Below, piece after piece: positions 57,644-64,000 of a DNA stretch of 64,000 bases (positions are counted from its first letter, which is position 1; the number at the start of each line of letters is the position of its first letter). The translations under genes were made by a program, and so were the position numbers. Origin of the DNA: Bacillus amyloliquefaciens DSM 7 = ATCC 23350. GTDB taxonomy: Bacteria > Bacillota > Bacilli > Bacillales > Bacillaceae. The notes beneath the pieces were generated by a model. It searched no databases, was not told where the DNA came from, and saw only the letters and a list, made by a program, of their open reading frames with translations. The stretch lies in the NCBI RefSeq assembly GCF_000196735.1, contig NC_014551.1, forward strand, positions 2,103,001 through 2,167,000, written 5' to 3'.

Positions 57644-59269
57644 TTGGACTTGCGATCCATTGTTCAATCTTATGAGATTACGAGTATTTTAGGGTATATC
57701 AGACGCTCACGCCAGGATGCGGAACGCGAAAAAAGAACCGGCGAAGATACATTGACGGAACAAAAGGAACTGATGGAAAGCGTGTTAACCGCTATTCAAG
57801 TCCCTTTTACTTTAAAAATGGAAATCGGATCAGGTGAAAGCATTGAAGGCCGGCCGATTTTTCAAGATTGTTTACGGGACCTTGAAAATGGTGCATTTCA
57901 AGCGATTGCAGTCAAAGAAATCACTCGTCTCAGCAGAGGAAGCTATAGTGATGCCGGGCGGATCGTCAATCTGCTGCAGAGCCGCAGACTTCTGATTATT
58001 ACGCCTTATAAAGTATATGACCCGAGAAATCCTGCCGACATGAGACAGATCCGCTTCGAGTTATTTATGGCCAGAGAAGAGTTTGAAATGACAAGAGAAC
58101 GGATGACGGGCGCCAAATATACTTACGCCGCTCAAGGAAAATGGATATCCGGTATGGCGCCGTACGGGTACACTTTAAACAAAAAACAATCCAAGCTGGA
58201 AGCGGCTGATGAAAACGCGAAAGTCGTCCGATTGATCTTCAATCTTTTTTTAAATGGGCTGAATGGGAAAGATTACAGCTACACTGCGATTTCTTCCCAC
58301 TTAACGGCGCTTAAGATCCCCTCTCCATCCGGTAAAAAGAAATGGAATCCTTCCACCGTTAAAGCCATTCTTCAAAATGAAGCTTATATCGGCACTGTTA
58401 AATATAAGGTCAGGGAAAAAACAAAAGACGGCAAACGCCTGATAAGACCTGAAAGCGAGCAAATATCTGTTCCTGATGCACATGCTCCTATTATTGATAA
58501 AGAACAATTCGATCAGGTGCAAAAAAAGATCCGGCACAAAATCCCTCTTCTCCCCGCCAGAAGTGATTTTCAATTAAATGCCTTAGCGGGTGTCTGTACA
58601 TGCGCTGAATGCGGAGCACCGCTGTCAAAATATGAAGCCAGACGAAAACGCCGCAATAAGGACGGCACAACCAGCGTATATCATATGAAGCTGCTGAGGT
58701 GCCGCAATACATGTATGAACGTCAGATATGATGATGTCGAAGATGCGATCTTGGATTATTTGAGGTCTCTTGACTCATTAAACAAAAAAGAATTGTTTAC
58801 ACAAATCGAATCAATGATCACTGCATACGAAAGCAGAAACAGCATAAAGGCCGAAGAACAAATGAAAGAACAGCTTAAGCGGCGCGAGAAGGAACTTCAC
58901 AATAAATTACATTTCATTTTTGATAAATACGAGAACGGAATCTATTCAGATGAAATGTTTTTACAGAGGAAGTCTGCCTTGGACGAGGAAATGAACGGCC
59001 TAGAGCAAGTGAAAAAGGAAATGAATCATTCCTCCGGCCGCAAACCGGAAATTGATACTGCCTGCTTCAGCTCCCTTATACCGTATGCCGCACATATATA
59101 TGAAACCGCGGAAAGCCGGGAAGAGAAAAATAAACTTTTAAGAATCATTTTTCAAAAAGTGATAGTCAAAATGACTGCCAGACGAAAAGGACCCATTCCA
59201 GCTCAGTTTGAAATCCTTCCTGTACTCCGATATCCTTTTTTGACAGGGAATTCTTCGCCTTCTGGTTAA
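57644..59269 (+). CDS. sprA: SprA-type large serine site-specific recombinase
   Basis: 541 residues from TTG 57644 (GGGGGTG upstream), matching SPbeta SprA (YokA, 545). Earlier in-frame codons lack a site and would add an unrelated leader. N-terminal resolvase domain with catalytic Ser22 in GYIRRSRQD, then [19 protein letters not shown] and [20 protein letters not shown]. Recombinase domain (about 170-300), Zn ribbon [10 protein letters not shown] ... LRCRNTCMN, coiled coil (about 395-460) for synapsis control. The stop is 12 bp from the right att site, as in SPbeta. Integrates or excises the element. Confidence 0.95.
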   Translation: MDLRSIVQSYEITSILGYIRRSRQDAEREKRTGEDTLTEQKELMESVLTAIQVPFTLKMEIGSGESIEGRPIFQDCLRDLENGAFQAIAVKEITRLSRGSYSDAGRIVNLLQSRRLLIITPYKVYDPRNPADMRQIRFELFMAREEFEMTRERMTGAKYTYAAQGKWISGMAPYGYTLNKKQSKLEAADENAKVVRLIFNLFLNGLNGKDYSYTAISSHLTALKIPSPSGKKKWNPSTVKAILQNEAYIGTVKYKVREKTKDGKRLIRPESEQISVPDAHAPIIDKEQFDQVQKKIRHKIPLLPARSDFQLNALAGVCTCAECGAPLSKYEARRKRRNKDGTTSVYHMKLLRCRNTCMNVRYDDVEDAILDYLRSLDSLNKKELFTQIESMITAYESRNSIKAEEQMKEQLKRREKELHNKLHFIFDKYENGIYSDEMFLQRKSALDEEMNGLEQVKKEMNHSSGRKPEIDTACFSSLIPYAAHIYETAESREEKNKLLRIIFQKVIVKMTARRKGPIPAQFEILPVLRYPFLTGNSSPSG

Positions 59270-59280
59270 TATCCTAAAAA

Positions 59281-59296
59281 ACCGATAAAGCCGTTT
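59281..59296 (+). mobile_element. Right attachment site of the spsM element
   Basis: ACCGATAAAGCCGTTT; shares ACCGATAAA with the left site, then differs at positions 10 and 12. Crossover within GATAAA regenerates the spsM codons for STDKAVSPV. Confidence 0.85.
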
Positions 59297-59901
59297 CTCC
59301 GGTAAACACAATGGGAGCTACGAAGCTGTTGTCCGAGAAGCTGTTTCATCAGGCAAATCACCATGTTCAAAACCGCGGTACGGTGTTTTGTTCGGTCCGC
59401 TTCGGCAATGTGCTCGGTTCACGCGGTTCCGTTATTCCTATTTTATTTGAACAGATGATGGAAGGCGGCCCGCTCACCATTACGGATAAAAACATGACGA
59501 GGTTTTTTATGTCGATTGATGACGCAGCGATGCTTACCCTGCAATCTGCGGTGATCACAAAGGGCGGAGAAACGTTTATTTTTAAAATGGAGTCCCTGAG
59601 GCTTGAAGAACTGCTTCACGGATTTGAGGAATATGCGATCCGGCACGGTCTGCCGCGTCCCGCCGCTGTTGAAGTAGGAAAACGCCCCGGTGAGAAGCTT
59701 CACGAAGAACTGACCTCTCCGCATGAGACAGAAGCTTTGTATGAATGGGGCAATCTTTACGCGATTTTGCCGGACCCCGCCAAACATCCGGAATTCCGGA
59801 AGGTCAATCTCCCCAGATATCAATCCGATCAAGCGCCGCTCATCACAAAAGACACAGTCGTAAAGATTATTGAACGATTACATGAAGAAAAAAAAGCATA
59901 G
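59281..59901 (+). pseudogene. spsM: spsM 3' half
   Basis: In frame from ACC 59281: TDKAVSPVNTMGATKLLSEK, followed by SVRFGNVLGSRGSVIPILFEQM and a C-terminal substrate domain to TAG/stop 59901. It supplies the catalytic Lys of MGATK and the sugar-nucleotide region missing from the 5' half. The annotated ATG at 59311 is internal; the piece has no ribosome site or promoter of its own. Corresponds to ypqP of B. subtilis 168. Confidence 0.93.
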
Positions 59902-59903
59902 AA

Positions 59904-59934
59904 AAAAGGCCTGTCTGATAGGCAGGCCTCATTG
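59904..59934 (+). terminator. Terminator after spsM
   Basis: GGCCTG-TCTGATAGG-CAGGCC; GC-rich with A tract before and few Ts after; serves spsM or msrB. Confidence 0.6.
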
Positions 59935-59941
59935 CCGAGCT

Positions 59942-60376
59942 CTATTTCTCAAATAAATGCTGATAGGATTCATAGCCTTCTTCTTTCAGCTTGTCTTTCG
60001 GAACAAAACGGAGTGCCGCAGAGTTAATGCAATAACGGAGACCGCTTGGCCCCGGGCCGTCGTTAAAAACGTGGCCTAAGTGGGAATCCGCTGTTTTGCT
60101 TCTCACTTCCGTCCGGATCATACCATGGCTTGTGTCCAGTTTTTCGTCAACCTCTTCTTCCTCAATCGGTTTGGTGAAACTGGGCCAGCCGCAATGAGAA
60201 TCGAATTTATCCAGAGAAGTAAACAGAGGTTTTCCTGATACGATATCAACATAAAGCCCCTCTTCTTTGTGATCCCAGAATTCATTTTGAAACGGCGGCT
60301 CTGTTCCGTTATTTTGTGTGACTTCATACTGCATGCGGTTTAATGATTTGATTTTTTCTTCTTTATTAAGAGCCAT
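59942..60376 (-). CDS. msrB: Peptide-methionine (R)-S-oxide reductase
   Basis: 144 residues. MsrB fold: [36 protein letters not shown] and [11 protein letters not shown] with catalytic Cys (position of RYCINSAAL). The usual structural zinc cysteines CxxC are absent in this subclass, as in B. subtilis. Starts 1 bp from the msrA stop. Confidence 0.93.
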   Translation of the reverse strand: MALNKEEKIKSLNRMQYEVTQNNGTEPPFQNEFWDHKEEGLYVDIVSGKPLFTSLDKFDSHCGWPSFTKPIEEEEVDEKLDTSHGMIRTEVRSKTADSHLGHVFNDGPGPSGLRYCINSAALRFVPKDKLKEEGYESYQHLFEK

Positions 60377-60910
60377 CTATCTGTCCCTCCAATGTTCATC
60401 CAGAAATCCTTGACGTCCGGATCCTACACGGTAGCGCCCGTAGTGATCAGGATTTTTTTTATAAAAGTGCTGATGATAGCCTTCCGCTTCATAAAAAGGC
60501 TCAGCTTTTAAAATGTCTGTCACAATCGGCTTTATAAAAATGCCGCTTTCTTCAAGCCGTTTTTTTGAGGCTTCAGCAATTTCTTTTTGTTCATCATTAT
60601 GGTAATAAATCGCCGCTTGATATGAACTTCCCCGGTCTGCAAACTGGCCGCCTGCGTCAGTCGGGTCGATTTGCTGCCAAAACAGTTCGACAAGCTTTTC
60701 ATACGGGTAAATATCAGGATTAAAGGTGATTTGAACGGCTTCTCTATGGCCGGTCGTTTCACTGCACACTTCTTCGTAGGTCGGATTCTCAGTATGGCCT
60801 CCTGTATAGCCGGACACCACTCTTTCAATTCCGGGCTGTTCGTCAAACGGCTTTACCATGCACCAAAAACAGCCGCCTGCAAATGTGGCGATTTCTTTTT
60901 TTTCTGACAT
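60377..60910 (-). CDS. msrA: Peptide-methionine (S)-S-oxide reductase
   Basis: 177 residues with the GCFWC catalytic motif near the N-terminus ([14 protein letters not shown]) and [26 protein letters not shown]. Operon with msrB; repairs oxidised methionine in proteins. RBS AAAGGAGGG. Confidence 0.95.
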   Translation of the reverse strand: MSEKKEIATFAGGCFWCMVKPFDEQPGIERVVSGYTGGHTENPTYEEVCSETTGHREAVQITFNPDIYPYEKLVELFWQQIDPTDAGGQFADRGSSYQAAIYYHNDEQKEIAEASKKRLEESGIFIKPIVTDILKAEPFYEAEGYHQHFYKKNPDHYGRYRVGSGRQGFLDEHWRDR

Positions 60911-61043
60911 ACGGGTGCCCTCCTTTGTTCATACGTGGTATTATTATATTATAGCATGTATAAACAGAATAAAAATAATTCTGCTTCCTTCAGGGGAAGC
61001 TTAAGCCGAATGCCACGCTGACTACATATTGGAGGTTCATGAT

Positions 61044-61469
61044 TTGAAAGTAAGGACACAAATGATGTATGATATGGAAGCTTTGCTTCGAAAAGTGTTT
61101 AAACAAATCAGAAATGAAGTTAATGAAATTCTAGATAAAGAGCTGTCCAGAAACGAATTCACCATTTTGCGGATTCTCAGTGAACAAGGACCTAAAAAAG
61201 TAACGGAATTCGCTCCCATTCTTGAGGTCTCCGCAAGCCACATTACCGCAGTGACCGACGCTTTAGTAGAAAAGGAATGGATCACCCGCATCCGTTCTAA
61301 AGAGGACAGACGTATTATCAGAATCCATATTACGGAAGACGGGGAGAAAATTGTCGATCACTTCAACCAGAAAAAAACAGAATACTTTTTTAAACGGTTT
61401 GACTGCTACTCTGATGAAGAGCTTGCAACGTTAATCAAACTGTTCAGCAAACTGGACAAAAAACGCTGA
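61044..61469 (+). CDS. ypoP: MarR-family transcriptional regulator
   Basis: 141 residues from TTG 61044, 8 bp after GGAGG; matches B. subtilis YpoP length. Winged helix: ELSRNEFTILRILSEQGPKKVTEFAPILEVSASHITAVTDALVEKEWI with wing RIRSKEDRRIIRIHIT. Targets unknown. Confidence 0.88.
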   Translation: MKVRTQMMYDMEALLRKVFKQIRNEVNEILDKELSRNEFTILRILSEQGPKKVTEFAPILEVSASHITAVTDALVEKEWITRIRSKEDRRIIRIHITEDGEKIVDHFNQKKTEYFFKRFDCYSDEELATLIKLFSKLDKKR

Positions 61470-61474
61470 AACGA

Positions 61475-61512
61475 AAAAACACAAATCCCCGAAAGGATCT
61501 GTGTTTTTTTAA
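61475..61512. terminator. Bidirectional terminator between ypoP and ypmS
   Basis: AAAAACACA...TGTGTTTTTTT with an inner ATCC/GGAT pair. Confidence 0.8.
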
Positions 61513-61519
61513 TGAAAAC

Positions 61520-62083
61520 TTATCGTTTCGGATGATAATAGGAAAATTCAATTTCATCCGTGTCGAGATTGATTTTATCTGCCTTTACATACATGCCGTT
61601 GTCTAACGGCATTTCCGACAGACGGACCTCGATGCTTTTGTCACTTGGATGGACGTGCACAAATGACGGCAGTTCGTAAAAGCTGTCCATATAATTCAGC
61701 ACAAAGCTGATCGGCAGGCTTAATTCGCCTAAGGAAAACTTCGTCACTTTCAGAACCACATCACCGTTCTTTTGCACGGACGGTTCAAATGTGACAACCG
61801 CATTAATAGATGTTGAGAATGCCTTGATTTTACCCGCTACGTGCACGTCGTTATTGATGTCCACTTTGTAGTCAAGCTGATTCGATGCCTTCTCTTTTAA
61901 GTACGCATTCACAAACCTTGAAAGTGATTCTTTGGAACTTGTGATATGAAAACCGTACTCGCTTTTTGTCTGATCTTGTATTTTCGCCTGCTCTCCCGGC
62001 ATAACCATCAATGTCACGATTACCGCGGCGGCAATCACATTGAGTGCGAGAAGAACAAAAAACAGCGATTTCCACTTCTTCAT
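61520..62083 (-). CDS. ypmS: YpmS, membrane-anchored DUF2140 protein
   Basis: 187 residues. N-terminal transmembrane anchor (LFFVLLALNVIAAAVIVTLMV) and an extracytoplasmic beta-rich domain (NQLDYKVDINNDVHVAGKIKAF ... FVLNYMDSFYELPSFVHV). Three-gene run with ypmR and ypmQ. Function unknown; lipid-binding-like domain. Confidence 0.87.
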   Translation of the reverse strand: MKKWKSLFFVLLALNVIAAAVIVTLMVMPGEQAKIQDQTKSEYGFHITSSKESLSRFVNAYLKEKASNQLDYKVDINNDVHVAGKIKAFSTSINAVVTFEPSVQKNGDVVLKVTKFSLGELSLPISFVLNYMDSFYELPSFVHVHPSDKSIEVRLSEMPLDNGMYVKADKINLDTDEIEFSYYHPKR

Positions 62084-62092
62084 TATTTCACC

Positions 62093-62848
62093 CTATTCTG
62101 CTGGTAACCCTTGTTTTTCAATGATGCCGTACAATCGATCGGCGATGAGTGCATATCCTTTTGCATTCGGATGAAAATCATCATCCTTTGAAATCCGTCT
62201 GCTGCCGCTTTTTTGACTGAACAAGTCTTCAACATTCACCGCGGCGGCGTGAGGATCTTTTTTCAGCTCTTTTGCGGCGATCTGATTCCAATCGGTCACA
62301 ACCCCGTTAATCTCTTTTAACTCAGGCAGCGTAAATGTGAAGGGATTATACATGCTGACATACACCAGCTCAGCGTTTTGATTATACTTGCGGATTTTTG
62401 ATATGATCGCCTTAAACCGTTTTTCAAAAGGTTTCTCTTCCTTTTGAAACGGCTGAACCGTCAGCTGCATGACGTTCTGGCGGAGCACCTTCATTAAATC
62501 ATTACCGCCGATGGTAAAAAAGATATAGTCGGCGCCATTCAATGATTTCTGTACTTTTTTATCATCAAGCTTTTTCAGCAGGTCCGACGTTTTGTCGCCC
62601 TGCACCGCATAATTTTTAATATCTACCGTTTTCACATGTCCCTTTTTCTTGAGGGAATCCGCTACCTTGCCGACGTATCCTAAACCCTCCGGATCTCCTA
62701 CTCCTTCAGTCAACGAATCACCGACCGCAGCTATGACAATATGATCTTTCGTTTTCGGTTCTTCAGCATGAGAACCGGTGCGCTGGACAGAACAAGCTGA
62801 TAAAAGCAAAGCCAGTCCGGCGATCAATGAGAACATTCGCAGCTTCAA
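62093..62848 (-). CDS. ypmR: SGNH-family lipase/esterase lipoprotein
   Basis: 251 residues from TTG 62848 with AAGGAG upstream. Lipobox LLLSACS. GDSL block AAVGDSLTEGVGDPEGLGYV (nucleophile Ser), block III FFTIGGNDLMKVL, and DDFHPNAKGYALIADRL with catalytic Asp/His. Likely a cell-envelope esterase or lipase. Confidence 0.9.
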   Translation of the reverse strand: MKLRMFSLIAGLALLLSACSVQRTGSHAEEPKTKDHIVIAAVGDSLTEGVGDPEGLGYVGKVADSLKKKGHVKTVDIKNYAVQGDKTSDLLKKLDDKKVQKSLNGADYIFFTIGGNDLMKVLRQNVMQLTVQPFQKEEKPFEKRFKAIISKIRKYNQNAELVYVSMYNPFTFTLPELKEINGVVTDWNQIAAKELKKDPHAAAVNVEDLFSQKSGSRRISKDDDFHPNAKGYALIADRLYGIIEKQGLPAE

Positions 62849-62925
62849 TCTTGTTGCTCCTTCCCCGTCTACTAGTGGAAAGTGTAACATGTTTTTTCAG
62901 ATTTGAAAATGTCTAATCTGCCAGT

Positions 62926-63507
62926 TTACTTGAGCTCCTCAGCCGCTTTGACATCTGATAGGATATCATCATACGGAACTTTCTGCACGCCGTCATAATC
63001 CTTAAGCACCTTGCCCTCAGGCCCGACTAAATAAAAAGAAGTTTTATGTATGACCTGATCTTCTCCCTCCGGCTTTTTGACGATGGCTTTAAAGCTGTTC
63101 AGCGCAAAATCCTCAATGTCCTTTTGACTGTAACCGGTCAGAAAATCCCAGTTGCGAAGTGAAAGCGGGTATTTGGAAGCAAATGCTTTCAGCTGTTTCG
63201 GCGTATCATTCTCAGGATCTACACTGAATGACACAATCCGCACGTCCAGGTTCTCAGCCTTCAGTTTTTTTTGCAGTTCAGTCATATGGGCTGTCATGGG
63301 CGGACAGACAGAATTACAATTTGTAAACATAAAATCGGCAATCCAGACCTTTCCCTTCAGGCTTTTCAGTGACACTGTTTTCCCGTCTTGGTTCTGATAT
63401 GAAAACGGCTCAATCTGATAGTTCAGCGGGTCTTTTATCGTCTTCCCCCCGCAGGCGCACAAGAGCAGCAAACAAAAGACAGCAGCGAAGCTTTTCATTA
63501 TTTTCAT
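62926..63507 (-). CDS. ypmQ: SCO1/SenC copper chaperone lipoprotein
   Basis: 193 residues from the ATG at 63507, which has GGAGGA at proper spacing. Lipobox LLLCACGG. Thioredoxin fold with copper motif CNSVCP in MFTNCNSVCPPMTAHM and the distal His in VIHKTSFYLV. Assembles the CuA site of cytochrome c oxidase. Confidence 0.93.
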   Translation of the reverse strand: MKIMKSFAAVFCLLLLCACGGKTIKDPLNYQIEPFSYQNQDGKTVSLKSLKGKVWIADFMFTNCNSVCPPMTAHMTELQKKLKAENLDVRIVSFSVDPENDTPKQLKAFASKYPLSLRNWDFLTGYSQKDIEDFALNSFKAIVKKPEGEDQVIHKTSFYLVGPEGKVLKDYDGVQKVPYDDILSDVKAAEELK

Positions 63508-63605
63508 TTTCATTCCTCCCATGGATAAAACGCTTACAGCTTACGTCATAAAAAAATTCCCGCACCCTCCTTTATCGAAAGGAAGGCGCTAAGGAATGTG
63601 CACCG

Positions 63606-63857
63606 TTATGCGTTATGTTTTAATATCTCTTGGTTGAAAACGGCCTCGTAATCTTTCCACTTCATACGGCGCTTAACATATTGTCGGAATGAATACACTG
63701 TTCTCACACTTTGTGAAGCAAAAACTTCTCTCAAATAAAGCTCAAGGTGCTGATGGATTTGAAAAAAATAATGTTCACCTTCCGTGACAACCGGTATTTC
63801 TGTCACTTTTACCTGAATCCCGTCCCGTCGTTTGAACTCTAGGCTTTTGAGTAACAA
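63606..63857 (-). CDS. ypmP: YpmP, small conserved protein
   Basis: 83 residues, TTG start behind AAGGA. Beta N-terminus (LKSLEFKRRDGIQVKVTEIPV) and a helical, basic second half (SFRQYVKRRMKWKDYEAVFNQ). DUF2535 type. Function unknown. Located between ypmQ and ilvA as in B. subtilis. Confidence 0.85.
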   Translation of the reverse strand: MLLKSLEFKRRDGIQVKVTEIPVVTEGEHYFFQIHQHLELYLREVFASQSVRTVYSFRQYVKRRMKWKDYEAVFNQEILKHNA

Positions 63858-63949
63858 GATATCAATCCTTCTTTTTCGATTGTTTTCTTTTTATTATATA
63901 CAATCTGAGAAGGCGTGTCTGTCATTTTGCGCGGCCGTTCTAAAAAAAG

Positions 63950-64000
63950 TCAGATTAACAGGTGAAACAGATCCTGATCTTTATTCACCTCTACGTAATG
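63950..64000 (-). CDS. ilvA: Threonine dehydratase, last 16 codons (partial)
   Basis: Minus-strand frame HYVEVNKDQDLFHLLI then TGA (63952-63950), open to the window edge. The peptide is a typical end of the ACT-like regulatory domain of IlvA. In B. subtilis ilvA adjoins ypmP. Confidence 0.7.
   Translation of the reverse strand, partial: HYVEVNKDQDLFHLLI

Larger units (their letters stand above)
54757..59280 (+). mobile_element. 4,524-bp recombinase element interrupting spsM (SPbeta-type integration, no phage genes)
   Basis: Bounded by 9-bp repeats ACCGATAAA inside spsM. Contents from left: SprB-like gene (-), secreted Ig-like protein (+), FMN hydroxy-acid dehydrogenase (+), small protein (+), YrvL-like protein (+), SprA recombinase (+). 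No replication, capsid, lysis or immunity genes. Removing it joins codon 135 to the right half with no loss, giving 341 codons, the size of intact SpsM. It occupies the SPbeta integration site with recombinase position as in SPbeta (next to the 3' half). Confidence 0.85.

Noticed and set aside
54757..59280. A complete SPbeta-like prophage
   Set aside because: Only recombination genes and cargo are present in 4.5 kb; no replication, capsid, tail or lysis genes.

Overview
The window is chromosomal DNA of a Bacillus of the B. subtilis group, most likely the B. amyloliquefaciens/velezensis branch. The gene order follows the B. subtilis stretch from dhaS/sqhC through odhAB, yoj, yod and cge to phy, spsM and the yppP-ypm genes almost gene for gene. 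The additions (a GH30/GH1 glycosidase block, a metallo-beta-lactamase-fold gene) and the 383-residue beta-propeller phytase fit B. amyloliquefaciens relatives. Species assignment is inference from gene content; no search was run.

Layout. 1-3007: end of an aldehyde dehydrogenase gene, then sporulenol synthase (sqhC) and superoxide dismutase (sodF). 3022-10472: two Na+-coupled transporters (yocR, yocS), a frameshifted MBL-fold gene and the 2-oxoglutarate dehydrogenase genes odhAB. 10699-17780: MoxR/VWA pair yojNO, SodC-like lipoprotein, cell-wall hydrolase cwlS, glycosyltransferase yojK and c-di-AMP synthase cdaS. 17873-24335: MATE transporter, stressosome protein rsbRC, bacillithiol genes, gerT, yojB, yodA and a broken zinc-ribbon gene. 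24337-27026: quinone/electrophile defence (yodB-yodC, mhqED with an MhqR-type operator). 27176-32951: a solute symporter pair and a beta-glucoside/beta-glucan block. 33009-40906: ctpA, yodH-yodN, deoD and yozE, with a decayed amylase-like remnant. 40981-47490: seven-gene lysine/beta-lysine catabolic operon yodT-S-R-Q-P-kamA-yokU behind a sigma-E-like -10. 47699-54034: spore-surface genes (YjcZ-like, cgeE-D-C, cgeA-B) and the phosphate-regulated phytase phy. 54352-59901: spsM split by a small recombinase element. 59942-64000: msrBA, ypoP, ypmS-R-Q-P and the last codons of ilvA.

The outstanding object is the split spsM. In B. subtilis 168 this spore polysaccharide gene is interrupted by the 134-kb prophage SPbeta and rejoined in the mother cell. 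Here the same codons are interrupted by an element of only 4,524 bp. It is bounded by ACCGATAAA direct repeats, encodes an SprA-type large serine recombinase next to the right end and a 56-residue SprB-like candidate next to the left end, and has no phage structural or lysis genes. Precise excision restores one frame of 341 codons. Its cargo includes an FMN-dependent hydroxy-acid dehydrogenase whose promoter looks like a perfect sigma-K promoter, a secreted Ig-like protein, a YrvL-like membrane protein and a small unknown protein. The spsM, gerT and YjcZ-like promoters share the same AC-N17-CATA architecture, so host gene and cargo look wired into the same late mother-cell programme.

Several genes look recently damaged: mhqD has a UGA just before its catalytic His, the MBL gene and yodH each carry a one-base frameshift, and the gene after yodA is a frameshifted zinc-ribbon remnant. 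Any of these single-base events could be a sequence error.
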